Shown piece after piece: positions 24,670-33,390 of a stretch of DNA of 64,000 nucleotides. A model generated the notes under the pieces. It saw only the letters and a program-made list of their open reading frames with translations. It was not told where the DNA came from and did no database searches. The DNA is from a bacterium. Lineage in GTDB: Bacteria; Vulcanimicrobiota; Xenobia; Xenobiales; JADMJV01. The stretch lies in contig JADMJV010000012.1 of NCBI GenBank assembly GCA_018780265.1, forward strand, positions 66,200-130,199. Direction: 5' to 3'. Every line of letters begins with the position of its first letter. Within the stretch, counting starts at the first letter, position 1. The position numbers and the translations under genes were made by a program.

Positions 24670-25752
24670 CTACGCGGCCAGTCGCCCCCGATAGCAATCA
24701 AACTCTTCCCCGGTCCAACCGATCCACACATCCAGCCAGTCCGCCACATCCAACCGCCATTTCTGTTGCAGATTGCGACCCTGCTCATTCGAGAATACCA
24801 GGTTCCCCGGCGTTCCCTCAATCTTGAGCCGCCCCTCATGAACATTGCGGTGGCACGCGCTGCAGAGGGTCAGCAAGTTGAGTGGCACGGTCTTGCCCCC
24901 GTGCGAGTAGTAGTGGATGTGGTGAGTTTGCAGGTAGAGGTGGTGCGGACAGCCCGGTGTGCTACAGCGGTAGCCATCGCGGCGCTGCAACTCGCGAGTC
25001 TGAGCCGGAGTGATGTGGCGAGCCTCCGGATTAAATCGCGTGTCCCGCACGGGACATTCCTCCAAATCTTTCTGAGCCTCCGAGCGCGCCTTGGCCAGGG
25101 CCCGCTCCCGCTGCTCATGCTGTAAATCCTCATCGAGAGGGTGGCCGGCCAGGAGTTGGGCGAACAACATCTCGACCGCCTCGGCCCGGTTGAGCATACG
25201 CCCAGCTTGTTGGGACGGGGCCTGCAGCCCTCGATCCACCACAATCATGGCCTGGGGACTGAGTTGTATGCGCAACTCGGTGTGAATGGGTTGGGCGAGA
25301 TGACTTGTTGGCAGGGCCGGCAGTTGACCCGGAGCCGTCAGGGCCACCAATCTCTCAATCTGTTCGTAGGTCTTGTGGCGACACAGATCGATCCAGAACT
25401 CCTCGGTGTCGGGGCTGGCCACCCGGACTACCTCGCGTAATTTGCACCAGGCGATCAGGCCGTGGGTGGCCTGGTTGGAGAGAGCTGGAAGTTCCTCCAG
25501 TCGAGTGGCCACGTGCCGAAACTGACGGGCCTGCTTGGCCTTCAAGCCGAGAACCAGGGTGGCATAATGAATGGAAGTACAGCAGCCGTGGTCAAAGTGG
25601 TAGCGATATCGGTCCATGGCCAAAAGACAGCGCCCCAGTAGAAGGCGGTAGCTGGTCAAAGTGCCGCAAGCGCGGCGAGCGAGGTGGTCGACGGCGTCCG
25701 CGCCAAGTTCTCCCAGTTGCTGGGCATTCAGGTGAGTTGGATCAATATTCAT
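24670..25752 (-). CDS. HNH endonuclease domain protein (DUF222/13E12-like)
   Basis: 360 residues. The N-terminal 240 residues are helical (LGADAVDHLARRACGTLTSYRLLLGRCLL...) like the DUF222/13E12 region that often precedes HNH domains. The C-terminal HNH domain (about 250-320) has the CSTPGC and CSACH zinc pairs, the HHIHYYSHGG metal-His motif, and Asn-Leu-Leu and His further on. A DNase role is implied by family; whether it belongs to a mobile element or a restriction function is unknown. Monocistronic, with a near-ideal promoter directly before the ATG. Confidence 0.85.
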   Translation of the reverse strand: MNIDPTHLNAQQLGELGADAVDHLARRACGTLTSYRLLLGRCLLAMDRYRYHFDHGCCTSIHYATLVLGLKAKQARQFRHVATRLEELPALSNQATHGLIAWCKLREVVRVASPDTEEFWIDLCRHKTYEQIERLVALTAPGQLPALPTSHLAQPIHTELRIQLSPQAMIVVDRGLQAPSQQAGRMLNRAEAVEMLFAQLLAGHPLDEDLQHEQRERALAKARSEAQKDLEECPVRDTRFNPEARHITPAQTRELQRRDGYRCSTPGCPHHLYLQTHHIHYYSHGGKTVPLNLLTLCSACHRNVHEGRLKIEGTPGNLVFSNEQGRNLQQKWRLDVADWLDVWIGWTGEEFDCYRGRLAA

Positions 25753-25787
25753 AGTCTAAGGATAGCCATTTGGGGGCTGACTGTCAA
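25753..25787 (-). promoter_or_regulatory. Consensus leaderless promoter of the HNH gene
   Basis: Minus strand: a perfect TTGACA, a 17-base spacer, TATCCT, 6 bases, then ATG at 25752. No ribosome site is possible on such a transcript. This is the clearest of five similar sites. Confidence 0.72.
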
Positions 25788-26004
25788 AATTGGAAGGTGC
25801 CAAAAACGGCATGGTTACTGGGTTTTTCGGCTGCGTTGTCGATGATTCTTGGGGCTCGCAGGACGGTTGGGTCGATTTCGCTCATGGTCGGCGTCCGCGG
25901 GTTGGATTTGGGGCTATGGAGGGCCTGTAAGAGCCTGTTTGTGTTGGGGGTGGCCGACTTTTGTTGGGGGAAATTGACCGGGTTAATAACCAGCACCATC
26001 TTCT

Positions 26005-26140
26005 CTGTCAATGTCTGGGCCACCGGGAGGCGGTCAAAATGCCGATTTTGTCACAGTTGCTGGCTCAAGTTGAGGCGGGGGAGGTGGTCATCATTGGGCG
26101 GCCATCTTTGGTTGGGCGTATACTGGGTGGCTTTCTACTC
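26005..26140 (+). pseudogene. Remnant of a Phd/YefM-type antitoxin
   Basis: From 26039 the plus strand reads MPILSQLLAQVEAGEVVIIG and then RPSLVGRILGG, close to the Phd core pattern (A-K-x-x-LS-x-LL-x-x-VEAGE-EVVI, then G-x-PVARL). An N-terminal VNVWATGRRSK-like piece is found just upstream in another frame, so a frameshift separates the two halves. No toxin gene remains beside it. It lies in the 382-base interval 25753-26134, which holds no intact gene. Confidence 0.4.
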
Positions 26141-27352
26141 AGGGGTAGAACTCGCGCCTTGGACGACTAACCCCGTGGGCCTCTGGAGAATGGCTTTCCA
26201 ATCCTGAGCGGCTCGGAATAGATATTTGCGCAACAACCTCAGGTGTATCCACCATCCGAAGATGATTGCCAATGCGGGAGGATGGGGCCAGAGGCAAATC
26301 GCAACGGCAGGCAAAAGTGTTAGAATCACCGCCCGGAATCGGTAGTGCATTCCCAGGCGGTGGACAATCAGCACTTGTACGACCTGAGCCAGAGCTGTCC
26401 AAGTCATTAGCCTGTGACTCACGACCAGCGTTAACCAACCCAAGGCTGTGATAAGAAATCGAGGCGCAAACCGGTCAGACATACCGGGGAAGCGCTGAGC
26501 CAGAGAGAGAAATCCCACCGTCTGCCAGGCGTCGCGCAGGGCCACCATCAAAATGGCCACTTCCAACCATATCGTGATCCAGAGCGGTGGAGTTCCAATG
26601 ACGGGCCCGACCGCCTGGACCAGCGCACTGATCCATAAACTGAGAAAGAGAGCCAGCAGCACCAGCCCGCTGCCGCGAACACCCACGGGTGGGATGGACA
26701 CCTGAAGCTCAATGTCTGCCTGCGCATATAGGCTGTGCAGAGCGTCGTTTTCTGGGTCGTTAGCCAGAGCCAATTCCGCATAGTGCAGGGCTTGGGCAAA
26801 TCGTCCACGCTCCCTGGCCACCGAAGCCAGGCCCAGCAAACCGAACCCGTGAGGATTCCACTCGAGGAGAGACTGAAAGACTCGCTCCGCCTGTTCCAGA
26901 TCGAGTTCCAACAGGACACAACCTCTCAGGTAAAGCGTCCACTCATGCCAGCAAAGGTCCAGGCTTTCGTCCAGGCAATCCAGCGCTTCTGACAGGTTCC
27001 CCTGACCCAGTAAGGCCAAGGCCAGTTCATTGAGGGCCAACCAGTTGGCCTGCACAGCCAACGATTGGCGGGCAAATTCCTCAGCCTCGCTCCACTGATT
27101 TCGCGTTCGGGCGATGCGAGCCAAAAGTAGGAAGGCCTGCATGCATTGTCGGTTCCCGGTTATTGCCTGGCGGGCTGAATCTTCGGCTTCATCCAGTCTG
27201 CCCAATTTCAAGAGCAATTCGCTTCGCAGAACCAGACCCTCGGAATCCAGCGGCGAATCCGAAAGGTGCCCGGCGACTTCTTGCAGGGCCTGCTTAGTCC
27301 GGTCTAGATTCCAAAAAAATTGTGCGGCTAACAGACTTCGAGAGATTCCCAC
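26135..27352 (-). CDS. TPR protein with C-terminal membrane helices
   Basis: 405 residues, GTG start at 27352 with CCGAG upstream. Residues 1-215 are six or so TPR units (SEGLVLRSELLLKLGRLDEAEDSARQAI and similar). Residues about 225-385 hold four or five membrane helices. The TPR part is probably cytosolic and anchored by the C-terminal helices, which is the reverse of the usual order. No enzyme motif is seen. Part of the TPR coding sequence is duplicated as a remnant at 18719. Confidence 0.75.
   Translation of the reverse strand: MGISRSLLAAQFFWNLDRTKQALQEVAGHLSDSPLDSEGLVLRSELLLKLGRLDEAEDSARQAITGNRQCMQAFLLLARIARTRNQWSEAEEFARQSLAVQANWLALNELALALLGQGNLSEALDCLDESLDLCWHEWTLYLRGCVLLELDLEQAERVFQSLLEWNPHGFGLLGLASVARERGRFAQALHYAELALANDPENDALHSLYAQADIELQVSIPPVGVRGSGLVLLALFLSLWISALVQAVGPVIGTPPLWITIWLEVAILMVALRDAWQTVGFLSLAQRFPGMSDRFAPRFLITALGWLTLVVSHRLMTWTALAQVVQVLIVHRLGMHYRFRAVILTLLPAVAICLWPHPPALAIIFGWWIHLRLLRKYLFRAAQDWKAILQRPTGLVVQGASSTPE
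27019..27062 (-). repeat. Partner of the 44-base repeat at 18719
   Basis: Segment of the TPR gene encoding VQANWLALNELA; 40 of 44 bases match 18719-18762 in inverted orientation, 8.3 kb away. Confidence 0.7.
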
Positions 27353-27718
27353 CTCGGTTGTTTCTACAAGTCACCCCGGGCGGCCTCGATTTTGGCCCAA
27401 AAAGCAGGTTCAAATTTCCGGCCGAACTGACCAGTTGGCGGCTCGTGAGCGAGTGCGCAAAGCTCTCCGCTATCCGCTTTCGGAACGGATGGCCTTCGTG
27501 CTATGGACCGCCGCGAAAGGTATTGGCAAAAAGACGTTTGGCCTACTTCGCTTCCTTTGATAAAAAAGAGCCAGAGGTAAGCCCGACGCAAAGCCGCGGG
27601 TCAAGAAGCCCGGATCTAACCGCGCACGCGTGTGCTCATATGGGTTGGCAGAGCTCGTCGCTAGACGAGGCTGTTGTTGCGCAGGAATGCCTGGGTGGCC
27701 GTTGCATGGTTGCAGGCT
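27353..27718. other. Intergenic region before the glycosyltransferase-like gene
   Basis: 366 bases between divergent genes. No frame on either strand shows a start, a ribosome site and convincing coding sequence together. No tRNA or terminator was seen. Confidence 0.5.
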
Positions 27719-29482
27719 ATGAAGGTGATGAGCATTAGCGCCGGCGCGGCGGCTTTGCGGGAGATGTTGTCGGTGCTCCAGCAGTATTATGTGGATGGCC
27801 GCCACGAGGGGCTTTCGCTGGTGGGGGGGGAGGAATGGAGCCTGAATGCAGGGCCCTTCCCGATGCGCAATTTTGAGGAGTATTCGGTGCTGCCGCCGGG
27901 TGGGTTGGAGTGGCGGTTGGGGGCCGCTCGGCGGGCCTTGCTGGAGGAGCGACCGGAGTTGCTTTTGACGGCGGCCCTGGAGCCGGAGTGGGATGGGCTG
28001 GCCGAGTTGGTCGAGCAGTTGGGGGTTTGTTGGGTGCGCTGTCAGGCCAGTGCTCAGGCGGATCCGTGGAAGATTGAGCTGGTGAGCCCGCCCTCGGTGC
28101 GGAATTTGCCGGTGGTGGAAGACGCCCCTTTGAGCGTGGCCGTCGATCCGGTGGCTCGTTTGCGCGAGTTGTTGACGGAGCGAGCCCAGTTTGACTTTAG
28201 TGAGCCGGTCAATCTGGCCTTTCAGGGGTCTTTGCATCGCTTTCGGTATGGGGAGTATGACAATGAGTTTGGGCTGGCGGTGGCCACTCATGATTTGAGT
28301 CAGTTGCTGCGTTCGCAGTTGAAGGCGGAGCAGTTTCAGGTGACGGTGACGCCCACCCGCACGGGGACGGCCGGTGAAGGCCCCTATCTGGAGGCCAACG
28401 ACGGGGTGATTCCCCGTTTTTGTGTGAAGGTGGACCAGGCCGGGATGGCTCCTGTGCACTGGAGCGAGCGCTTTGCGGCGGGGGCCCGGGCTCAAATGCG
28501 CGTGCTGCTGGTGGACCTGTACAACGTGGCGGGGTCGGGGATGCAGCATGCCATGGCCATCAATCGCTACAGCCAGAGCACGGCTCACGTGCTGTGCAAG
28601 GAGCCCCACCCCTTTATTGAGCCGGCCGGACCTGACTGCAACGTGATCTACACGGCCCCGGGCTGGAGCGACGAGATCAAAGATCTGCTGGAGCGGGCTG
28701 ATGTGCTGGCCTTTTTTGAGGAAGACGACGTGGAAACGCTGGACTGGCCGGAATCCTTTCGGGCGATTGCGCGCACCAAGCCCAGTCTGCACTTTTATGT
28801 GGGTCAACGGGTGCATAGCGGGGTGGCCGGCCGCCAGCGCCCGGGGAAAACGGTGCTGGCCGCCCTGCCACATATCTTGCGGATGTACCCCAACAGCAAG
28901 TTTTACGCCGGCTTTTACCCGCCCGTTTTGGAGGATCTGGAGTTGCGCCCCCCACTGAGCGCCAGGGACGGCATTTTGCGAGTGTTGCATACTCCCAGCC
29001 TGCCGCATCCGACTTTGCATCGCTACCTGTATCACAAAGATACCGGGGCTTTTCTGGAGGCGGCTCAGGTGCTGAAGCAGCGCTATCCCGGCGTGCAGTT
29101 TTTGCAGTTGGCCGGGGTTCCCCACGGCAAAATATTGCAGGCTCGTCAGGATTGCGACATCGCCTTTCATCAGCTGCGCGGATTTATGGGTATGACAGGC
29201 AATGAGGCCATGTTTTTGCGGCGTCCCTGTATTCAGGCTTTTGATCGGGCCAATCTGAATCGCCACCTGGAGTATTGGGGACTCGACTGTCGCTTTCCCT
29301 GGCTGCACGCCGACCGCACCACGCTGGTGGAGGTGATGGAGAAGCTGATTTGCGACGCCGACCACCGGGCCCAGGTGGCTCAGGACGGCCGCTTCTTTAT
29401 GTTGCAGAATTTTAACGCCCAGGTAGGGATTCAGACCTACCTGTATCATGCTTTGCAGGCAGTGGAAGGTCGTTCCTCATGA
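27719..29482 (+). CDS. Glycosyltransferase-like protein (GT-B style C-terminal half)
   Basis: 587 residues from the ATG at 27719 (a second ATG at 27728 is equally possible; neither has a strong ribosome site). The N-terminal 240 residues are unfamiliar. From about 260 the chain reads like a GT-B glycosyltransferase: MRVLLVDLYNVAGSGMQHAMAINRYSQ, a strand-helix series, then a C-terminal donor-binding region with GKILQARQDCDIAFHQLRG and GNEAMFLRRPCIQAFDR. The next gene (wbqC-like) overlaps by 4 bases, and the RmlB-type gene follows. It probably acts on surface polysaccharide or a glycoprotein; the donor is unknown. Confidence 0.65.
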   Translation: MKVMSISAGAAALREMLSVLQQYYVDGRHEGLSLVGGEEWSLNAGPFPMRNFEEYSVLPPGGLEWRLGAARRALLEERPELLLTAALEPEWDGLAELVEQLGVCWVRCQASAQADPWKIELVSPPSVRNLPVVEDAPLSVAVDPVARLRELLTERAQFDFSEPVNLAFQGSLHRFRYGEYDNEFGLAVATHDLSQLLRSQLKAEQFQVTVTPTRTGTAGEGPYLEANDGVIPRFCVKVDQAGMAPVHWSERFAAGARAQMRVLLVDLYNVAGSGMQHAMAINRYSQSTAHVLCKEPHPFIEPAGPDCNVIYTAPGWSDEIKDLLERADVLAFFEEDDVETLDWPESFRAIARTKPSLHFYVGQRVHSGVAGRQRPGKTVLAALPHILRMYPNSKFYAGFYPPVLEDLELRPPLSARDGILRVLHTPSLPHPTLHRYLYHKDTGAFLEAAQVLKQRYPGVQFLQLAGVPHGKILQARQDCDIAFHQLRGFMGMTGNEAMFLRRPCIQAFDRANLNRHLEYWGLDCRFPWLHADRTTLVEVMEKLICDADHRAQVAQDGRFFMLQNFNAQVGIQTYLYHALQAVEGRSS

Positions 29483-30165
29483 AGGTAGTGGTGTTACAGC
29501 CCAGTTTTTTGCCCTGGCAGGGTCATCTCGACCAGTATGCCTGGTGCGACCACTTTGTGATCTATGACGACGTGCAGTATGACAAGCACGGCTGGCGCAA
29601 TCGCAATCGGATTTTGACCCCTCAGGGCAGCATCGGCTGGATCAGCGTGCCGGTGCGGGTCAAGGGGGCGCCTCTGGTCAATGAGGTCGAAGTGGACTAT
29701 TCGCAACCCTGGCGGCGCAAGCATCTGGAGACTTTGCGTCAGGCCTACTCCAAGGCTCCCTATTTTGACTGGCTCTATCCCGATCTGCAGGCCTACTATG
29801 GCCACGATTGGCCGCTATTGGTGGATTGGGACGTGCAAGGCCTGAAATGGCTGACTGAGAAGCTGGGGATGCCCTGGAAGGGAATCTTGTCTTCGGAGAT
29901 GGGGGTTGCAGGCAGGAAGACGGAGCGTTTGGTCGGAATTTGCCGGCTCTTGCAGGCCACCCAGTATTTAACTGGCGACGCCGCTCGAGATTACCTGGAT
30001 GAGTCTCAGTTTGAGGCCATCGGGGTAAGCGTGCTCTGGCATGGTTACCAGCACCCTACCTATCGGCAACGGGGTGAAGCGTTTGTTTCACACCTGTCGA
30101 TTGTGGACTTGATGTTTTGGTGTGGACCCGGTAGCCTGGAGATTCTTTGGCAGACAGGGAAGTGA
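29479..30165 (+). CDS. WbqC-family protein
   Basis: 228 residues, typical length. Begins MKVVVLQPSFLPWQGHLDQY with the family His and Tyr, then DDVQYDKHGWRNRNRI. WbqC-like proteins are found in O-antigen and other glycan gene clusters; the reaction is not firmly known, and roles in sugar modification have been proposed. ATGA overlap with the glycosyltransferase-like gene and 7 bases to the RmlB-type gene show one operon. Confidence 0.88.
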   Translation: MKVVVLQPSFLPWQGHLDQYAWCDHFVIYDDVQYDKHGWRNRNRILTPQGSIGWISVPVRVKGAPLVNEVEVDYSQPWRRKHLETLRQAYSKAPYFDWLYPDLQAYYGHDWPLLVDWDVQGLKWLTEKLGMPWKGILSSEMGVAGRKTERLVGICRLLQATQYLTGDAARDYLDESQFEAIGVSVLWHGYQHPTYRQRGEAFVSHLSIVDLMFWCGPGSLEILWQTGK

Positions 30166-30172
30166 GAAAACC

Positions 30173-31213
30173 ATGAAGACCCTACTCGTGACCGGTGGCG
30201 CCGGCTTTATCGGCAGCAACTTCGTTCGCTATATTTTGAATAAATACCCCGATTACCGAGTGATCGTGCTGGACTTGCTGACTTACGCGGGCAATCCCGA
30301 CAATCTGCCTCAGGAGCATATCGACCCCAGCAGCGGCGAGCAGGGCCGATTGGTTTTTTGGTATGGCAATGTGACCAACGGTGAGCTGGTGGGTCGACTG
30401 GTGGAGCAGGCAGACGTTGTGATTCACTTTGCGGCCGAGAGTCACGTGACCCGCTCGATCTACGACAACAAGGTATTCTTTGAAACCGACGTGCTGGGCA
30501 CGCAGCGCATCGCCAATGCGGTGCTGGGTCACCGGGAGCGGATTGAGCGCTTTATCCATATCTCGACCTCCGAGGTTTACGGCACCGCCGAGGCCGACAT
30601 TATGGATGAAGACCACGCTCTCAAGCCCATGAGCCCCTACGCCAGCGCCAAAGCCGGTGCTGACCGGTTGGTCTTTAGCTATTGGGCCACCTATCAGATT
30701 CCGGCCGTGATCATTCGGCCTTTCAATAACTACGGTCCCTATCAGCATTTAGAGAAAGTGATCCCTCGCTTTATTACGGCCTGTCTGCTGGGCGAGCCGC
30801 TCACGGTGCACGGCGATGGCGAGGCCAAACGCGACTGGCTCTACGTGGAAGACCACTGCAAGGCGCTGGACGCGGCCCTCCATGCCGACTTGGGCAAAGT
30901 CTGCGGCGAGGTGATCAATTTGGGGTCGGGATTGTCCTACAGCGTCTTGGAGATCGCCGAGCGTATCAAGGCGCACATGAATTCGAGCAGCGAGATCAAG
31001 CTGGTGGGCGATCGCCCGGGCCAGGTTTTTCGGCACACTTCTTCGACGGCCAAAGCCAAGCAGTTGTTGAACTGGGAGGCTACCACCCAGTTTGAGGACG
31101 GCCTGGATCGGACCATCGAGTGGTATCGCAACAATACCAAATGGTGGGACAAGACGTTGTGGTTGCGCAAGGTGCCCATCCGGACCGCCACCGGTAAGAT
31201 TGAATACCACTAA
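30173..31213 (+). CDS. NAD-dependent sugar dehydratase/epimerase (RmlB-type)
   Basis: 346 residues from the ATG at 30173. Extended SDR fold: NAD motif TGGAGFIGSNF at the N-terminus, STSEVYG, and the catalytic Tyr-Lys of SPYASAKAGADRLV, with RPFNNYGPYQ in the sugar-binding part. It is close to dTDP-glucose 4,6-dehydratase (RmlB), which makes 4-keto-6-deoxyglucose nucleotides. The RmlA, C and D partners are absent here, so the product may feed a different sugar. Part of the operon that starts at 27719. Confidence 0.82.
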   Translation: MKTLLVTGGAGFIGSNFVRYILNKYPDYRVIVLDLLTYAGNPDNLPQEHIDPSSGEQGRLVFWYGNVTNGELVGRLVEQADVVIHFAAESHVTRSIYDNKVFFETDVLGTQRIANAVLGHRERIERFIHISTSEVYGTAEADIMDEDHALKPMSPYASAKAGADRLVFSYWATYQIPAVIIRPFNNYGPYQHLEKVIPRFITACLLGEPLTVHGDGEAKRDWLYVEDHCKALDAALHADLGKVCGEVINLGSGLSYSVLEIAERIKAHMNSSSEIKLVGDRPGQVFRHTSSTAKAKQLLNWEATTQFEDGLDRTIEWYRNNTKWWDKTLWLRKVPIRTATGKIEYH

Positions 31214-31253
31214 GGTCCCGCTATGGAAGCCAGTCGACGCGCGGAGGTTGCGC

Positions 31254-31706
31254 GTGGACTATGTGCATTATCCGCGGAATTTTCGGGCAGCCCACTTTCG
31301 TTGGGATCTGGATAAGGGCTTTCGGCTGGAGATTTTGGGGCCTCGCCTTTTTTGGATGTCCTTGTTGGATGTCGGCGTGGTTGAGTCGGTGGAGTGCAGG
31401 CCGCAGGGCGCCGAGCAAGATTTTTTGTTGTTTGTGGAGCGGGATTGCCGAGGGATCTGGCCAGCCTGGGAGCGTTCTCGATTGAGTGCGCATACGATTT
31501 GCGTGGTGCTCAGCGAGATGGGCAAGGCCGTCAAGCCTCCGCCCGATTGGCCGGCCCTGGTTTTGTGGGTGCGCCAGCCCATGCCCGAGGGAACTCGTTG
31601 GACAGGGAATGACTTTTTCACGCCAGAGCAAATTCTCTATCAATGGGGACGGGTTGGGCGCAGAGTGCAGCGCCGCGCTCGCTGGCGGGGCTGGATTCCA
31701 TGGTAG
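31254..31706 (+). CDS. Uncharacterised small protein in the glycan operon
   Basis: About 150 residues from GTG at 31254, chosen because GGAGG lies 6 bases before it; the frame upstream overlaps the RmlB-type gene and reads poorly. The sequence is Trp/Arg-rich with alternating strands (HFRWDLDKGFRLEILGPRLF) and a basic C-terminus (RVQRRARWRG). There is no signal peptide. Function unknown. It sits between the sugar dehydratase and the exported cysteine peptidase. Confidence 0.55.
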   Translation: MDYVHYPRNFRAAHFRWDLDKGFRLEILGPRLFWMSLLDVGVVESVECRPQGAEQDFLLFVERDCRGIWPAWERSRLSAHTICVVLSEMGKAVKPPPDWPALVLWVRQPMPEGTRWTGNDFFTPEQILYQWGRVGRRVQRRARWRGWIPW

Positions 31707-31720
31707 GTTTGGGAGGCACA

Positions 31721-32341
31721 ATGCGCAGGCTACTTTCGGTGCTGGTGATGATGGCAGCTTTGTTGGCTCCGGCCCGGGCCGATCGAACACAGATCGGTCC
31801 TCAGGATTGGGTGGCCGGGGTACCTGCCAAGGACTTTGTTCACTTCGCGGCTGCCGAGGGTCAGGGCCGCCAGCGCATGCAAAACTGGTGCTGGGCGGCC
31901 TGCATTCAGATGGTGCTCAACTATCATGGTCTCTATATTAAGCAAGAAGATATTGTGGCCAAGGTTTTTGGCAGTGCCGTAGATGCCCCGGCCGGACCCC
32001 AGATGATTATGGCGGCTTTGCAAGGGTGGGCCCCCGATACGCGGGGCCGGATGTCGCAAATCGAGGCCGATTCGCGCAACCTGGAGCCTGCCTCGGTGAT
32101 TCAGGATCTGGAGTATCGCTGGCCTTTGATCGTGGGCCTGACGGGGGCGGCCGGGCAGACCGGCCACGCTTATGTGTTGACCGCTGCCTACTATCGGTTG
32201 GACCAGTATGGGCAGCCCGTGATTTATCGGGTGGTCTTGCGCGACCCCTATCCTACCAAGACGAGTCGGGTGGAGATGGGCATGGACGAATTTATGGCGC
32301 GCTGCAGCTTTGCCACCCGCGTTCACGTGCGTCGACTATAG
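31721..32341 (+). CDS. Exported papain-like cysteine peptidase (C39/C70-like)
   Basis: 206 residues from the ATG at 31721 with GGGAGG upstream. A signal peptide (MRRLLSVLVMMAALLAPARA) is followed by a compact papain-like domain. The nucleophile is in QNWCWAACIQMVLNYHG, a hallmark of the bacterial papain-like group. The His is in TGHAYVLT, and Asp takes the third position in LRDPYP. It should act in the periplasm or outside the cell. A membrane dipeptidase gene follows directly. Confidence 0.8.
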   Translation: MRRLLSVLVMMAALLAPARADRTQIGPQDWVAGVPAKDFVHFAAAEGQGRQRMQNWCWAACIQMVLNYHGLYIKQEDIVAKVFGSAVDAPAGPQMIMAALQGWAPDTRGRMSQIEADSRNLEPASVIQDLEYRWPLIVGLTGAAGQTGHAYVLTAAYYRLDQYGQPVIYRVVLRDPYPTKTSRVEMGMDEFMARCSFATRVHVRRL

Positions 32342-32356
32342 AGAGGGATTTTTTTC

Positions 32357-33328
32357 ATGCGAGCTGCTCAACTTTTGCACGGCACCTTTGTGTGCGACGG
32401 CCACACCGACACTTTTCGAAATGTGGTCAAGCGGGGCGGGGACTTCAACCGGGGAACGGGCGGCTGGGATTGCAGTCTACCGCGCATGCGTCAGGCTGGA
32501 CTCAATCTGCAAATCGAGGCCGTTTACACCAGTTTGGCCGAGGTGGGTCCTGGCTCTACGGTGGTGGCGTTGCAGATTTTTGAGAAAATTCACCAGACCA
32601 TCGAGGCCTCGGCCGGCAGACTGCGCCTGATCGATTCTCGGGCCAGCCTGGGGGATCTGCTGGCCCGGGGTGGTCAGGGGCTGCTGATTTCCCTGGAGGG
32701 GGCTGACCCCTTGCTGGGTCAAATGGACATGCTGGAGGTTTTTTTCCGACTGGGCCTGAGAGCCATCGGCCTGACCCACAATCACAACAGCCCGGCCGCC
32801 GGAGGTTGCGGGGCCGACCCCGTGGCCGGGCTGAGTGACCACGGTCGTGAGTTGTTACAGCGGATGAGTGGCCTGGGCATGCTGCTGGACACAGCCCATT
32901 TGGGGCGGAAGGCCTTTGACGAAGCCCTGCAGCTCTACCGGGGGCCGGTGGTCAACAGCCACAGTTGCTGTCAAAGGTTTGTGCCTGGCGAGCGCAATCT
33001 GGACGATGCCCAGATGTTGGCCCTGGCCAGGAGCGGGGGATTGGTGGCGGTGACCTTTGTGCCCAAGTTCCTGGTGACCGAGGGGGCCTGCACCAGTCAT
33101 GATGTGTTTCGCCATCTGGAACACATGGTGGAGGTGGCCGGCATCGATTCGGTGGCCATTGGTTCTGACTTCGACGGGACCGACCAACTGCCTGACGATC
33201 TGAAGGACCCGACCGACCTGGTTCATCTGGTGGAGCGCATGCTGGAGGCCGGCTGGAGTGAACTGGATGTGGCCAAAGTGGTGGGCGGAAACTGGCTGCG
33301 AGTTTTGGGTACGGTTTTGCCCGTTTAG
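32357..33328 (+). CDS. Membrane dipeptidase (renal dipeptidase, peptidase M19)
   Basis: 323 residues. The zinc site begins with CDGHTDT (His-x-Asp). Family motifs follow: RAIGLTHNHNS, LLDTAHLGRKAFDEAL, VVNSHSCCQRF with its His pair region, and IGSDFDG. M19 enzymes hydrolyse dipeptides, including D-amino acid and beta-lactam-like substrates. No signal peptide is evident, so despite the family name it may be cytosolic. It lies 15 bases after the cysteine peptidase gene, which suggests that both work on peptides. Confidence 0.9.
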   Translation: MRAAQLLHGTFVCDGHTDTFRNVVKRGGDFNRGTGGWDCSLPRMRQAGLNLQIEAVYTSLAEVGPGSTVVALQIFEKIHQTIEASAGRLRLIDSRASLGDLLARGGQGLLISLEGADPLLGQMDMLEVFFRLGLRAIGLTHNHNSPAAGGCGADPVAGLSDHGRELLQRMSGLGMLLDTAHLGRKAFDEALQLYRGPVVNSHSCCQRFVPGERNLDDAQMLALARSGGLVAVTFVPKFLVTEGACTSHDVFRHLEHMVEVAGIDSVAIGSDFDGTDQLPDDLKDPTDLVHLVERMLEAGWSELDVAKVVGGNWLRVLGTVLPV

Positions 33329-33390
33329 GAAAGGACTCAAAGACCGCGAGGCGAAACGGCGGGCCACGGGATTCCGTAGGAGGTATTCTT

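Noticed and set aside
25770..26207. 145-codon plus-strand frame before the TPR membrane gene
   Set aside because: Trp/Gly/Ser-rich, without a ribosome site, and it overlaps the 3' end of the TPR gene. The only meaningful signal in the region is the antitoxin remnant in another frame.
27470..29449. Minus-strand frame of 659 codons opposite the glycosyltransferase-like gene
   Set aside because: Composition is shadow-like (His, Gln, Pro-rich) and the plus strand has real start, overlap and domain evidence.
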